Origin: Sinorhizobium fredii
GTDB lineage: Bacteria > Pseudomonadota > Alphaproteobacteria > Rhizobiales > Rhizobiaceae
DNA: 64,000 bases
Reading direction: 5' to 3'
Assembly: GCF_002944405.1 (NCBI RefSeq)
Contig: NZ_CP024310.1
Location: forward strand, 1,302,001-1,366,000
Shown here: positions 49,210 through 57,992 of the stretch, piece after piece
Layout: the number at the start of each line of letters is the position of its first letter
Numbering within the stretch: position 1 is the first letter of the stretch
The notes under the pieces: generated by a model
Told to the model about the DNA's origin: nothing
The model's database searches: none
What the model saw: only the letters and a program-made list of their open reading frames with translations
Made by a program: the position numbers and the translations under genes

Positions 49210-50787
49210 TTATTGTGCGGCTTCAGGCGCAAGTGCGGCGGCTTCGCCAGCGGTAGCGGCAGTCGGCACCCTCCGCGGCGACCGCCCCTCTTCCAGTTCG
49301 TCGAGGAGCGAGTGCCACAGCGAGATGCAGAGCCCGACCATGACGATCAGGAACGGGGCCGCCGCGATGATCGAGGCCGTCTGCAAACCCTGCAATCCGC
49401 CCATCATGAGCAGGACCGAGGCCGAGGCGCCCGCCAGCACGCCCCAAAGCACGACGACACTCGGGGGCGGCTCGAGCGTGCCGTTCGACGAGAGCATTCC
49501 CATCACCACCGCGCCTGCATCGGCGCCGGAGATGAAGAAGATCGCAACCAGGAAAATGGCGACCAGGGACGTCAGCCAGGCAAAGGGATATTGCGCCAGC
49601 AAAGCAAAGAGCGAGACTGCGGCACCCTGGTTGTAGACCGCGTCGACGATGCCGCCGGCGCCGAAGAGCTCGGAATGCAGCGCGGTTCCACCCATGATCG
49701 TGAACCAGACGAAGGTGACGCCGCTCGGGATCAGCAGAACGCCGATCACGAATTCGCGGATCGTGCGGCCACGCGAGATGCGGGCGATGAACACGCCGAC
49801 GAAGGGCGCCCAGGAAACCCACCATGCCCAATAGAAGATCGTCCAGCTGCCGAGCCACTTGCCGTCGCTGAAGGCCGCGGTGCGGAACGACATGGTTACG
49901 AGGTCACTCAGATAGAAGCCGAGCGATTCCGTGAAGGTGTTGAAGATGAAGATCGTCGGACCGATGCAGAGCAGGAATATCAACAGCAGCATCGCGATGA
50001 TCATATTCATGTTGGAGAGGAACTGGATGCCCTTGCCCACACCCGACACCGCCGAGAGGATGAACAGCACCGACATGACGCCGATGATGGACAGCGCGAT
50101 CGCGTTGGAAGTCCCGGTCCCCCATAGGAAGTCCATGCCGCTGTTGATCTGCTGGGCACCGAGGCCGAGCGAAGTGGCCGTGCCGAACAGCGTCGCGATG
50201 ATCGCTAGCACGTCGATTGCCTTGCCGATCGGCCCGCTTGCGGCCTTGCCGAGAAGCGGCGTGAAGGCAGACGAAATCAGGTTCGACTTGCCCTTGCGGA
50301 ACGTGAAATAGGCGATCGTCAGGCCGACCACGGCATAGATGGCCCAGGGGTGAAGCGCCCAGTGGAAATAGGAGTACTTCATGGCGAGAAGCGCCGCCTC
50401 GAGGCTCTTCGGCTCCGCCTGCCCGTGCGGCGGGCTTGAAAAATGAAAGATCGGTTCTGCAACGCCCCAGAACATCAGGCCGATGCCCATGCCGACGCTG
50501 AACATCATGCAGATCCAGGATGCGGTGCGGAATTCCGGCCGCTCGTCGTCCTGTCCGAGCCGGATCTTGCCCAGGCGGCTGACGGCAAGAAAAAGCGCGA
50601 AAATCAGGAAGCCCGCTGACGAGACGACGAAGCCCCACCCGAAATCGTCGATGACCGTGTTGAGGACCACTTTCGAGACCGAGGACAGGCTGTCGGGGAA
50701 CACCGTCCCCCAACCGACAAATCCCAAAATGATGGTGATCGACGGCCAGAAGACGGCCGGATCGACCTGAGGTCTTGATCCTTGCAT
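49210..50787 (-). CDS. BCCT-family betaine/choline/carnitine transporter
   Basis: The 525-residue protein has 12 transmembrane helices and BCCT signatures: FSVGMGIGLMFWGVAEPIFHF (about 96-116), FHWALHPWAIYAVVGL (about 140-155) and the tryptophan-rich WTIFYWAWWVSWAPFVGVFIA segment (about 318-338). The G-M-G-I-G motif and Trp box of betaine binding are present. N- and C-terminal extensions are short, unlike osmotically activated BetP, so it may act more as a nutrient importer. An AGGAGGAG site precedes the ATG. It lies 141 bases after mtkB on the same strand, with a short GC-rich hairpin (50852-50870) between, and could bring methylated amines to the serine-cycle enzymes. Confidence 0.9.
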   Translation of the reverse strand: MQGSRPQVDPAVFWPSITIILGFVGWGTVFPDSLSSVSKVVLNTVIDDFGWGFVVSSAGFLIFALFLAVSRLGKIRLGQDDERPEFRTASWICMMFSVGMGIGLMFWGVAEPIFHFSSPPHGQAEPKSLEAALLAMKYSYFHWALHPWAIYAVVGLTIAYFTFRKGKSNLISSAFTPLLGKAASGPIGKAIDVLAIIATLFGTATSLGLGAQQINSGMDFLWGTGTSNAIALSIIGVMSVLFILSAVSGVGKGIQFLSNMNMIIAMLLLIFLLCIGPTIFIFNTFTESLGFYLSDLVTMSFRTAAFSDGKWLGSWTIFYWAWWVSWAPFVGVFIARISRGRTIREFVIGVLLIPSGVTFVWFTIMGGTALHSELFGAGGIVDAVYNQGAAVSLFALLAQYPFAWLTSLVAIFLVAIFFISGADAGAVVMGMLSSNGTLEPPPSVVVLWGVLAGASASVLLMMGGLQGLQTASIIAAAPFLIVMVGLCISLWHSLLDELEEGRSPRRVPTAATAGEAAALAPEAAQ

Positions 50788-50928
50788 TGGTTGCTCCTCC
50801 TAGTTAACCGGGGCTGCCCGCCTTCTTCCGAGCAGCCTGTTCCCACTCGTGCGATCCGCCGGGCGGATCGTGTCTTCTTGTTGTTGTCTGGGGCGAGCAC
50901 GCCCGCACTCAACGGGCGGCCTTGCCGC

Positions 50929-51828
50929 TCAGGCTGCCTTGTTCATCGCCGACAACACGTCGGCGACGCTCTCGCCGAAGGAGGACGGAGTCGGCACGAT
51001 CGTGACACCCGCCCCCTTCAGGATCTCGACCTTTTCCTGCGCCGATTCCCCGAAGGCGGAGATGATCGCGCCCGCATGACCCATGCGCCGGCCTTTCGGC
51101 GCCGAAAGCCCTGCGATATAGGCGATCAGCGGCTTCTTCATCTGGTCGCGCGCCCACAGAGCGGCCTCCGCCTCCTGCGGGCCGCCGATCTCGCCGATCA
51201 TCAGCACGGCGTCCGTTTCCGAATCCTGTTCGAACAACTCCAGCATGTCCTTGAAGGACGAGCCGTTGACCGGGTCGCCGCCAATGCCGACCGATGTCGA
51301 CACACCGATGCCGAGGGCCTTCATCTGGCTCGCCGCCTCGTAGCCGAGCGTCCCCGAGCGGCCGACAATGCCGATGCGGCCGGGCAGGTAGATCGAGCCC
51401 GGCATGATCCCCATCATCGCCTCGCCAGGCGTGATCATGCCGGCGCAGTTCGGCCCGATCAGGGTCATGCGATCCTCAAAGCGATAGCGCCTCATGTATC
51501 GCTTGACCCTGATCATGTCCTGGGAGGGAATGCCGTCGGTGATGCAGACGCAGAGCCGGATGCCGGCATCCGCCGCCTCCATGATCGAGTCGGCGGCAAA
51601 GGGCGGCGGCACGAAGACGATCGAGGCATCGGCGCCGGTTTCCTGGACGGCGCCTTTCACCGTGTTGAAGACCGGCATGCCGAGATGCGTCTGCCCGCCC
51701 TTGCCGGGCGTGACGCCGCCGACCACGTTGGTGCCGTAACGCTTCATGTCTTCGGCATGGAAGCTGCCGATTTTACCGGTGAAGCCCTGCACGATGACGC
51801 GCGTGTTCTTGTCGAGGAGAATGGACAT
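50929..51828 (-). CDS. mtkB: Malate-CoA ligase (malate thiokinase) alpha subunit
   Basis: The 299-residue protein is of the succinyl-CoA synthetase alpha type: an N-terminal CoA-binding Rossmann motif (VIVQGFTGKIGSFHAEDMKR) and GPNCAGMITPGE, then the active-site phosphohistidine His251 in GRRMGHAGAIISAF. Neighbouring mcl and sga genes identify it as the malate-activating form of the serine cycle rather than the TCA enzyme. It begins 14 bases after mtkA. The reaction uses ATP and CoA to make malyl-CoA, which Mcl then splits. Start is the ATG at 51828. Confidence 0.85.
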   Translation of the reverse strand: MSILLDKNTRVIVQGFTGKIGSFHAEDMKRYGTNVVGGVTPGKGGQTHLGMPVFNTVKGAVQETGADASIVFVPPPFAADSIMEAADAGIRLCVCITDGIPSQDMIRVKRYMRRYRFEDRMTLIGPNCAGMITPGEAMMGIMPGSIYLPGRIGIVGRSGTLGYEAASQMKALGIGVSTSVGIGGDPVNGSSFKDMLELFEQDSETDAVLMIGEIGGPQEAEAALWARDQMKKPLIAYIAGLSAPKGRRMGHAGAIISAFGESAQEKVEILKGAGVTIVPTPSSFGESVADVLSAMNKAA

Positions 51829-51842
51829 GGCGTAGGCCTCCC

Positions 51843-53027
51843 TCAAGCAGCTTTGTTGGCGGTGTAGGAACGCCAGGCGGCGACCGCCTTCTCGGCAGCC
51901 TCGGCCAGCGTTTCCGCGACGATGATGTCCTCGCCGGACTCGGCGAGGATGCGCCGGCCCTCTTCCATGTTGGTGCCGGAAAGGCGCACGACGAGCGGAA
52001 CCGGGACACCGACTTCCTTCAGCGCCTTGATCACGCCCTCCGCCACCCAATCGCAGCGGTTGATGCCGGCGAAGATGTTGACGAGGATCGTTTCAACGTT
52101 CTTGTCGTGCAGCACGGCGCGGAAGGATTTCGCAACGCGGTCGGGCGAGGCGCCGCCGCCGATGTCGAGAAAATTCGCGGGCTCGCCGCCGGCAATCTTG
52201 ATCATGTCCATGGTCGCCATGGCCAGCCCCGCGCCGTTGATGATGCAGCCGATATTGCCGTCGAGACCGACATAGGAGAGGCCGCGGTCGGACGCGTAGG
52301 TCTCGCGCGGATCTTCCTGGCTCTTGTCGCGCATTTCGGCGATATGCGGCCGGCGGAACAGCGCGTTCTCGTCGAAGCTCATCTTGGCGTCGAGCGCCAC
52401 GAGATCACCGCGGCGGGTCACGACCAGCGGATTGATCTCAAGCATCGCGGCGTCATAGTCGACGAAGGCGCGATAGCAGCCCATGAGCGTCTGCGTGGCG
52501 CGGCCGATCAGGGCATTGTCGATGCCGAGCCCGAAGGCAATCTCGCGGGCCTGGAAATCCTGCATGCCGACGCCCGGATCGACGGTGGCGCGGATGATGG
52601 AATCGGGCTCCGCCTCGGCGATCTCCTCGATCTCCATGCCGCCCGAGGACGAGGCGACGATCATGATGCGCTCGGATTTCCGGTCGAGGACGAAGCCGAG
52701 ATAGATCTCGCGCTCGATATCCATCGCCTCCTCGACGTAGAGGCGGCTGACCAGCTTGCCCTGCGCTCCGGTCTGGTGCGTCACCAGCTTGGCACCGAGC
52801 ATGGCATCGGCAGCCGCGACGATCTCGTGGTCGGACGAGCAGAGCTTGATACCGCCGGCCTTGCCGCGCGCCCCGGAATGGATTTGCGCCTTGACGACCC
52901 AGCGGTCGCCGCCGATCTCGCTTGCGCGATAGGCAGCCTGTTCGGGACTGTAGGCCAGCCCGCCCCGCGGAATGTGGATATGATAGCGGGAGAGAAGTTC
53001 CTTGGCCTGGTATTCGTGGATATCCAT
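51843..53027 (-). CDS. mtkA: Malate-CoA ligase (malate thiokinase) beta subunit
   Basis: The 394-residue protein has the succinyl-CoA synthetase beta layout: an ATP-grasp domain starting [20 protein letters not shown] with [19 protein letters not shown], then [20 protein letters not shown] and a CoA-ligase domain with [14 protein letters not shown] and [16 protein letters not shown]. It sits between mcl and mtkB with gaps of 12 and 14 bases, so one operon is clear. Assignment to malate rather than succinate rests on this context. Confidence 0.85.
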   Translation of the reverse strand: MDIHEYQAKELLSRYHIHIPRGGLAYSPEQAAYRASEIGGDRWVVKAQIHSGARGKAGGIKLCSSDHEIVAAADAMLGAKLVTHQTGAQGKLVSRLYVEEAMDIEREIYLGFVLDRKSERIMIVASSSGGMEIEEIAEAEPDSIIRATVDPGVGMQDFQAREIAFGLGIDNALIGRATQTLMGCYRAFVDYDAAMLEINPLVVTRRGDLVALDAKMSFDENALFRRPHIAEMRDKSQEDPRETYASDRGLSYVGLDGNIGCIINGAGLAMATMDMIKIAGGEPANFLDIGGGASPDRVAKSFRAVLHDKNVETILVNIFAGINRCDWVAEGVIKALKEVGVPVPLVVRLSGTNMEEGRRILAESGEDIIVAETLAEAAEKAVAAWRSYTANKAA

Positions 53028-53039
53028 GGCTTCCTCCTC

Positions 53040-53981
53040 TCAGCGGCCGGCCGTGATGGCTTCATGGGTGGCGAGCACGTTGCGCGCCATGCGCTCGGAA
53101 GCGGCATCGATCATCTTTCCGTCGAGCGAGGCTGCACCTTTGCCCTCGCTCTCGGCGACCTTCAGCGCATCGATGATGCGGCGGGCGCGCTCGACCTCCT
53201 TCTCGGGAGGGGAAAAGATCTCGTTGGCAAGCGCGATCTGGCTTGGATGGATGGCCCACTTGCCCTCGATGCCAAGCGCAGCGGCACGGCGGGCCGCGGC
53301 CTTGTAGCCTTCCGGATCGGAGAAATCGCCGAAGGGACCGTCGATGGCGCGCAGGCCATAGGCGCGGCAAGCAACGGTCATCCGCGACAGGCCGAAGTGC
53401 CACTGGTCTCCCGGGTAGTCGGGATTGAGACCGCCGATATTGACCGTGCGGGCCTTGAGGCTGGCGGCATAGTCGGCAACGCCGAAATGTAGGGCTTCCA
53501 GCCGGCCGCCAAAGGAGGCGATGGCCTCGACATTGGCCATGCCGAGAGCCGTCTCGATCAGGGCCTCGAGACCGACACGGGTCTTGTAGCCCTTGGCGAT
53601 CTCGATCTGGTTGACCATCGCCTCGACCATGTAGAGGTCGGCGGGCACGCCGACCTTCGGCACCAGCAGCGTGTCGATCCTGTCGCCGGCCTGCTCCATG
53701 AGGTCGACGACGTCGCGGTACATGTAGTGCGTGTCCAGCCCGTTGATGCGCACCGAGATGGTCTTGCCACGGCCGCGCCAGTCGATCTCGTTCAGCGCTG
53801 CGACGATATTGGCGCGGGCCCGCTCCTTGTCCGGCGGGGCGACGGCATCCTCGATGTCGAGGAAGATGTAGTCGGCGCCGGAATTTGCGGCCTTCCCGAT
53901 CATTTCGGGGTTCGAGCCCGGAACGGCGAGTTCGCTGCGCTGCAGCCGCAACCGGCGGAGATGGTTTATCGTGTGGCTCAT
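53040..53981 (-). CDS. mcl: L-malyl-CoA/beta-methylmalyl-CoA lyase
   Basis: The 313-residue protein is a CitE-like lyase: RSELAVPGSNPEMIGKAANS, then ADYIFLDIEDAVAPPDKERA with acidic Mg-binding residues, and IETALGMANVEAIASFGGRL, ending with AIHPSQIALANEIFSP. The PGSNP motif near residue 20 is typical of malyl-CoA lyases. It splits malyl-CoA into acetyl-CoA and glyoxylate. The gene lies between sga and mtkA, so together they return glyoxylate to the serine cycle. A GGGAGGAGAGG site precedes the ATG. Confidence 0.9.
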   Translation of the reverse strand: MSHTINHLRRLRLQRSELAVPGSNPEMIGKAANSGADYIFLDIEDAVAPPDKERARANIVAALNEIDWRGRGKTISVRINGLDTHYMYRDVVDLMEQAGDRIDTLLVPKVGVPADLYMVEAMVNQIEIAKGYKTRVGLEALIETALGMANVEAIASFGGRLEALHFGVADYAASLKARTVNIGGLNPDYPGDQWHFGLSRMTVACRAYGLRAIDGPFGDFSDPEGYKAAARRAAALGIEGKWAIHPSQIALANEIFSPPEKEVERARRIIDALKVAESEGKGAASLDGKMIDAASERMARNVLATHEAITAGR

Positions 53982-54002
53982 GATTTCCTCTCCTCCCGGT
54001 TT

Positions 54003-55193
54003 TCAGGCTGCCTTGGCGGACGACGCGGTCGCGGCGGAACGGAACTGGCTGATCGCCGCACCCACACCCGCACCCGGCTCGATCTTCAGGCCGCAGTCGA
54101 GCAGCGTCAGTTCGGCGGCGGAAAGCGCGCCCAGAACCATGACCTCGTTCAGCGAGCCGAGATGGCCGATGCGGAAGACCTTGCCTGCCACCTTGCCGAG
54201 CCCGCTGCCGAGCGAGGTGTTATAGGTTTGGTAGGCGTGGCGGATGACCTCGACACCATCGATTCCTTCCGGCAGACGGATTGCCGAAACGGTGTCGGAA
54301 TGCCATTTCGGTTCGGTTGCGCAGAGCTTGAGCCCCCAGGCGGAGACCGCGGCGCGGACGCCATTGGCGAGATGATGATGGCGGGCGAAGATAGTCTCCA
54401 GGCCTTCTTCGAAGATCAGGTCGAGCGCCGCTCTGAGGCCGTGCAGCAGCTGTGTCGGCGGCGTATACGGAAAGTAGCCGGTGTCGTTGGTCTTGATCAT
54501 GTCCTCGAAGGAGAAGTAGCAGCGCATGTGACGCGCGGTCCTGGCGGCCTCGAGCGCCTTCTGGCTGACAGAGAGGAAACCGAGGCCAGCAGGCATCATG
54601 AACCCCTTCTGCGAACCGGACACGGCGCAGTCGACGCCCCATTCGTCCTGGCGAAAGTCGATCGAGCCGATCGACGAGACGCCATCGACGAAGAGCAGCG
54701 CCGGGTGGCCGCAGGCGTCGAGCGCGGCGCGCACGGCGGCGACATCCGAGGTGACGCCGGTCGCGGTTTCGTTATGGGTCACGAAGACGGCTTTGATCGT
54801 GTGGGCCTTGTCGGCGGCGAGCCGGTCGGCATAGAGCTCGACCGGCACGCCCGTGCCCCACTCCCGGTCGAGGCAATCAACCTCGAAACCGAGGCGTTCG
54901 GCCATGTCGACCCAGAGATGCGAGAACTGGCCGAAACGGCTCATCAGCACCCTGTCGCCGGGGGAGAGCACGTTGGTCATCGCCGCTTCCCAGGCGCCGG
55001 TGCCGGACGATGGATAGATGAAAACGCGGCCGCTCTGGTTCTTGAACACTCTCTTGATGTCGGCGAAGAGCGGCAGCGTGAGCTCCGGATAGCGAGGGGA
55101 CCGCATGTCCTCCATCGGCAGGTTCATCGCCTGGCGGACCTGCTCGGGAATGTTGGTGGGGCCTGGGATGAAGAGATGATTGTAGCCTGACAT
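54003..55193 (-). CDS. sga: Serine-glyoxylate aminotransferase
   Basis: The 396-residue protein is a class V aminotransferase with HLFIPGPTNIPEQVRQAMNL at the start, PSSGTGAWEAAMTNVLSPGD (about 61-80), Asp170 in LLFVDGVSSIGSIDF and the PLP lysine Lys196 in VSGSQKGFMMPAGLGF. It converts serine and glyoxylate to hydroxypyruvate and glycine. It is the first gene of the operon sga-mcl-mtkA-mtkB. The ATG at 55193 follows GGAGG; an earlier frame extension lacks protein character. The 188 bases upstream hold candidate operator repeats and end at the LuxR-type gene. Confidence 0.9.
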   Translation of the reverse strand: MSGYNHLFIPGPTNIPEQVRQAMNLPMEDMRSPRYPELTLPLFADIKRVFKNQSGRVFIYPSSGTGAWEAAMTNVLSPGDRVLMSRFGQFSHLWVDMAERLGFEVDCLDREWGTGVPVELYADRLAADKAHTIKAVFVTHNETATGVTSDVAAVRAALDACGHPALLFVDGVSSIGSIDFRQDEWGVDCAVSGSQKGFMMPAGLGFLSVSQKALEAARTARHMRCYFSFEDMIKTNDTGYFPYTPPTQLLHGLRAALDLIFEEGLETIFARHHHLANGVRAAVSAWGLKLCATEPKWHSDTVSAIRLPEGIDGVEVIRHAYQTYNTSLGSGLGKVAGKVFRIGHLGSLNEVMVLGALSAAELTLLDCGLKIEPGAGVGAAISQFRSAATASSAKAA

Positions 55194-55343
55194 CGTTCCT
55201 CCAATGGCTGCGTCCGCGGACGGCGTTTCCTCGGAACCGAAGCTGCCTTTCAGGGAAAGTCTGCACAACACTCGCTCAGGCAGAAAAGAATGCCGGACGG
55301 GCAGCGCGAGCGCGGTCCTTGCGGGTGGTCACTTCGAGGAGAT

Positions 55344-55381
55344 GGGTAGGCGAAGACTACCCGCAGACTACCCGCAGGTAG
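55344..55381. promoter_or_regulatory. Repeated CTACCC/GGGTAG dyads, candidate operator for the LuxR-type regulator
   Basis: GGGTAG at 55344-55349 faces CTACCC at 55357-55362. An 11-base unit AGACTACCCGC is present in direct tandem at 55354-55364 and 55365-55375. A further dyad CTACC-N4-GGTAG spans 55368-55381. The spacing of one helical turn suits a dimeric regulator. It lies just outside the LuxR-type gene and about 150 bases before sga. Binding is inferred. Confidence 0.5.
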
Positions 55382-56023
55382 TTACTCCGGGTTGCGCCGG
55401 CGTTCTTTTGTGTAGAGTGCTACGGCCATGGCGCGATTGCGCACCTCGAGCTTGTCGTAAAGGTTTTTGAGGTGGTATTTCACGGTATTCTCGGAGATGC
55501 CGGTTCGCGCGGCGATCTGGATATTGGTCCAGCCATTGGCCAGCATGCCGAGCAATTCGCTCTCGCGAGAGGTGAGCTGCTGAAAGGGCGTGTTGGAGAT
55601 TTTGGAGAGCACCGTATAGGGAATGCAGATCCGGCCCTTCATCACGGCGGTGAGCGTCGCGAACAGGATTTCCGGATCCTCGAACTGATAGCAAAGCCCG
55701 TTCACACCCAGCCTGATCGTCTCGTTGACGACGGCCGGATCACGAGTATCGGCGAATAGAACGATCCTCGGATCGAGTCCGAGCCGGCCGAGATCGGCGA
55801 GAACCTCGGGTGCCTCGGCATCGTCGAGCTGCCAGGAAAGCAGCACGCAATCCACTTCGGCGATGGCAAGCTTCTCGTAAAGCTCGGCCGATGTGCTCGC
55901 GGTGTCGGCGATGAAAAAGCGGGCATTCTCGGAAAACAATCCACGGAGGGCAGCAATGACGAGCGGATTGCGTTCCGCGATCAGAACACGCCCGACCGCC
56001 TCCTGCGGCACGGATGCAACCAT
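55382..56023 (-). CDS. LuxR-family regulator with degenerate receiver domain
   Basis: From the ATG at 56023 (GGGAGAG upstream) the product has 213 residues. Residues 10-125 have the receiver fold (GRVLIAERNPLVIAALRGLF), but the phosphoacceptor position is Ser63 in VDCVLLSWQL and the usual N-terminal acidic pair is ER. It therefore probably does not accept phosphate in the standard way. Residues about 145-205 are a LuxR helix-turn-helix (LTSRESELLGMLANGWTNIQ then ISENTVKYHLKNLYDKLEV). It lies 188 bases upstream of the serine-cycle operon on the same strand and is its likely regulator, perhaps acting through ligand or partner binding. Confidence 0.85.
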   Translation of the reverse strand: MVASVPQEAVGRVLIAERNPLVIAALRGLFSENARFFIADTASTSAELYEKLAIAEVDCVLLSWQLDDAEAPEVLADLGRLGLDPRIVLFADTRDPAVVNETIRLGVNGLCYQFEDPEILFATLTAVMKGRICIPYTVLSKISNTPFQQLTSRESELLGMLANGWTNIQIAARTGISENTVKYHLKNLYDKLEVRNRAMAVALYTKERRRNPE

Positions 56024-56273
56024 GCGTCTCTCCCGTTGACGCAGACCTGTTCGACTACTGCATGTCTCGTTCAATCGATCTCGATTTAAGGACAAAGACA
56101 TGCGGCAATTCCAAGTACTGCAGCGACCTTTGAGCGCCTGATAGGACGCGCGGCGCTGTATGGAACGTATCATTTGCGTCGGCGGCCGGGTCACCGCGAA
56201 ACGACGGAACATATTCAAATAGCCCGCTTTGCCTTTACTTGCCTGGGGGAGACGCTCCCCTACATGGGCAGGC

Positions 56274-56447
56274 ATGGACATTGAGGATAGTGCAGTCTCG
56301 GCGCGTAGGCTTGATCCGTCCGCACAGATGCAGCTTCAGGCACAGGATCCTGCGGTCATGGCCGAGGTTGCCCGCCTTCTCGCGGGCCGAACGCGTGACA
56401 TCCGCCTCAAGGGCGAGCTTCGTCGCCTGTTCCAGGAGCGCTCCTAG
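56274..56447 (+). pseudogene. N-terminal fragment of the GGDEF protein, cut by an amber codon
   Basis: From the ATG at 56274 an intact 57-codon frame reads DIEDSAVSARRLDPSAQMQL and later MAEVARLLAGRTRDIRLKGE, then LRRLFQERS and TAG at 56445-56447. The frame continues in register for ten codons into the ATG of the GGDEF protein. Together they would make a 421-residue membrane protein with a soluble N-terminus before the first helix, an arrangement common in rhizobial diguanylate cyclases. The TAG may have replaced TGG. On its own this fragment probably has no function. Confidence 0.65.
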
Positions 56448-56477
56448 CCGCGAACCGCCAAGGTTATTCGTGCCTGG

Positions 56478-57539
56478 ATGATTTGGGTGGCCCTGTTGGA
56501 TGTCCTGACCCTGGGCCTCAACGCCATCCTCCTCCCGAAGGCGATCGTCCTGTCGATGCTCGCGCCCGCCTGCATCCTGCCGCCAGCCGCTCTCGGCACA
56601 GCCTTCGTCTGGCGAAAACCGCGAGCGACCTCGATCCAGGGAGGCTCGATCATCGCGGGCCTGTTTTTCATCCTCCTCTCGGTCGCGCTGGTGGGCGTCG
56701 GCGCGGGTGGCGAGTTTTACGAACGCCACCTGACCATCATGCTCTTCGTGGCGATCACCGCCATTATCATCTTCAGCGTTCCGTTGGCTTGGACCGTTAC
56801 CGTCGCCGCCCTGGCGCTGAGCCTCTACCTGGTTTTCCAGTTGCTGAACCCCAGCCTGGAGACCGGAAGCGCCGTGGCTGCGACGTTGTTTTTTGCCAGC
56901 GGCATCGTCGCCACTGTCGTTGCGCGGCGCACCATGACGATCCTGGCGCAGAAGGGGTTTCTCCTCGAGCTCAGAGACCGCAGCCGTGTGGCAGAACTGG
57001 CCGATGCGAATGCCCGGCTGGAACGTCTCGCCAGAACCGATCCGCTGACGGGGATCGCCAACCGGCGCTGGATGATGGAAACGCTCAACCGGTTCTGGAG
57101 CGCAGGCCTGGATAGCCGCGGCTGCTCCATGCTGATGTGCGATATCGACGAATTCAAGAAGCTCAACGATCGCCTCGGCCATGCGGAGGGCGATCGTTGC
57201 CTCGTGAAGGTTGCGGGTATTATTGAAAGCAGCGTGCAAAGCGATCGCGATCATGTCGCCCGTTACGGCGGCGAGGAATTCCTGATCGTGCTTCCGGGCG
57301 TCGACGAGAGCGAGGCGGTCCTTCTCGCCGAACGGATTCGCAAGAGTGTCGAAGCCGCCTCCCTTCCGAACCCGGATTCCCGCGTTTCGCCTTGCGTCAC
57401 CTTGAGCATCGGAGTGGCGACCCAGCCGCCGGATGAGACGATCGTTTCACCGGAACAGCTTCAGAACCAGGCCGATGCTGCACTTTATCTTGCCAAGCAG
57501 GCCGGCCGAAATCGCGTGGTCCTGCACGAACCAAGCTGA
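56478..57539 (+). CDS. Membrane diguanylate cyclase (GGDEF domain), N-terminally shortened
   Basis: The 353-residue reading has six hydrophobic segments (about residues 1-150), then a linker helix and a GGDEF domain (about 180-350) with TDPLTGIANRRWMME, CDIDEFKKLND and the active-site GGEEF at 264-268. The inhibitory RxxD site is not present at the expected place. It should make cyclic-di-GMP if translated. The ATG at 56478 lacks a good ribosome site and lies in register after an amber codon, so expression of this portion is doubtful. Without the stop the gene would be a normal 421-codon cyclase. Confidence 0.8.
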   Translation: MIWVALLDVLTLGLNAILLPKAIVLSMLAPACILPPAALGTAFVWRKPRATSIQGGSIIAGLFFILLSVALVGVGAGGEFYERHLTIMLFVAITAIIIFSVPLAWTVTVAALALSLYLVFQLLNPSLETGSAVAATLFFASGIVATVVARRTMTILAQKGFLLELRDRSRVAELADANARLERLARTDPLTGIANRRWMMETLNRFWSAGLDSRGCSMLMCDIDEFKKLNDRLGHAEGDRCLVKVAGIIESSVQSDRDHVARYGGEEFLIVLPGVDESEAVLLAERIRKSVEAASLPNPDSRVSPCVTLSIGVATQPPDETIVSPEQLQNQADAALYLAKQAGRNRVVLHEPS

Positions 57540-57583
57540 CCGACAGCTCAAGCATCTCGCTCAATGTGGAACAGCAGGGACAG

Positions 57584-57910
57584 CTACGTTGCCGGTGGGC
57601 GATACCGCACCTGCTTTGCCTTTGCCAAAGCATCAATGGTCTCATCGACGCTGAGAAGTACGGTGGTCTCAATGGAGCTCAGCGCTCCTCCCGCGCCGAT
57701 CGCAATCGCGACAGCGGCCATTGAGACACTGTCCGGCGCCTCCCAAAGCGTCCAACCGTCATGCTCGCCAAACGCGTACCAGAAACCGTGAAGCTTGCCG
57801 CCGACGGCCTCGATATAGGTCCGAGCTGCCTCGCGGCGATCCTCGGGGTTTTGAATCATGCGCGCCCATGTTTCGGGCGTGTAGCTGAAGCGCGTGAGAT
57901 ACATGGTCAT
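57584..57910 (-). CDS. GYD domain-containing protein
   Basis: The 108-residue protein matches the GYD family: MYLTRFSYTPETWARMIQNP, then AARTYIEAVGGKLHGFWYAF and GEHDGWTLWEAPDSVSMAAV. The fold is a ferredoxin-like small dimer of unknown function. The start may be either of two ATGs at 57910 or 57904. It is convergent with the GGDEF gene and probably upstream-independent from the cyclase gene at 59219, whose stop is 83 bases away. Confidence 0.85.
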   Translation of the reverse strand: MTMYLTRFSYTPETWARMIQNPEDRREAARTYIEAVGGKLHGFWYAFGEHDGWTLWEAPDSVSMAAVAIAIGAGGALSSIETTVLLSVDETIDALAKAKQVRYRPPAT

Positions 57911-57992
57911 GGCTCACCTCCTGCGTGAGAGCGATTCAGTTAACGCTCAAGCCGCGGGGAACGCGAGTCATTTCCAGGATAGTGTTCCAGAC

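Noticed and set aside
50929..51828. Succinyl-CoA synthetase (sucCD) as identity of the mtkAB genes
   Set aside because: The sequence alone fits both, but the order sga-mcl-mtkA-mtkB is the serine-cycle arrangement and there are no TCA genes beside it.
52107..55190. Long plus-strand frames (461 and 487 codons) across the serine-cycle operon
   Set aside because: They are antisense shadows of mtkA, mcl and sga, with no ribosome site and repetitive Arg/Asp/Gly-rich composition.
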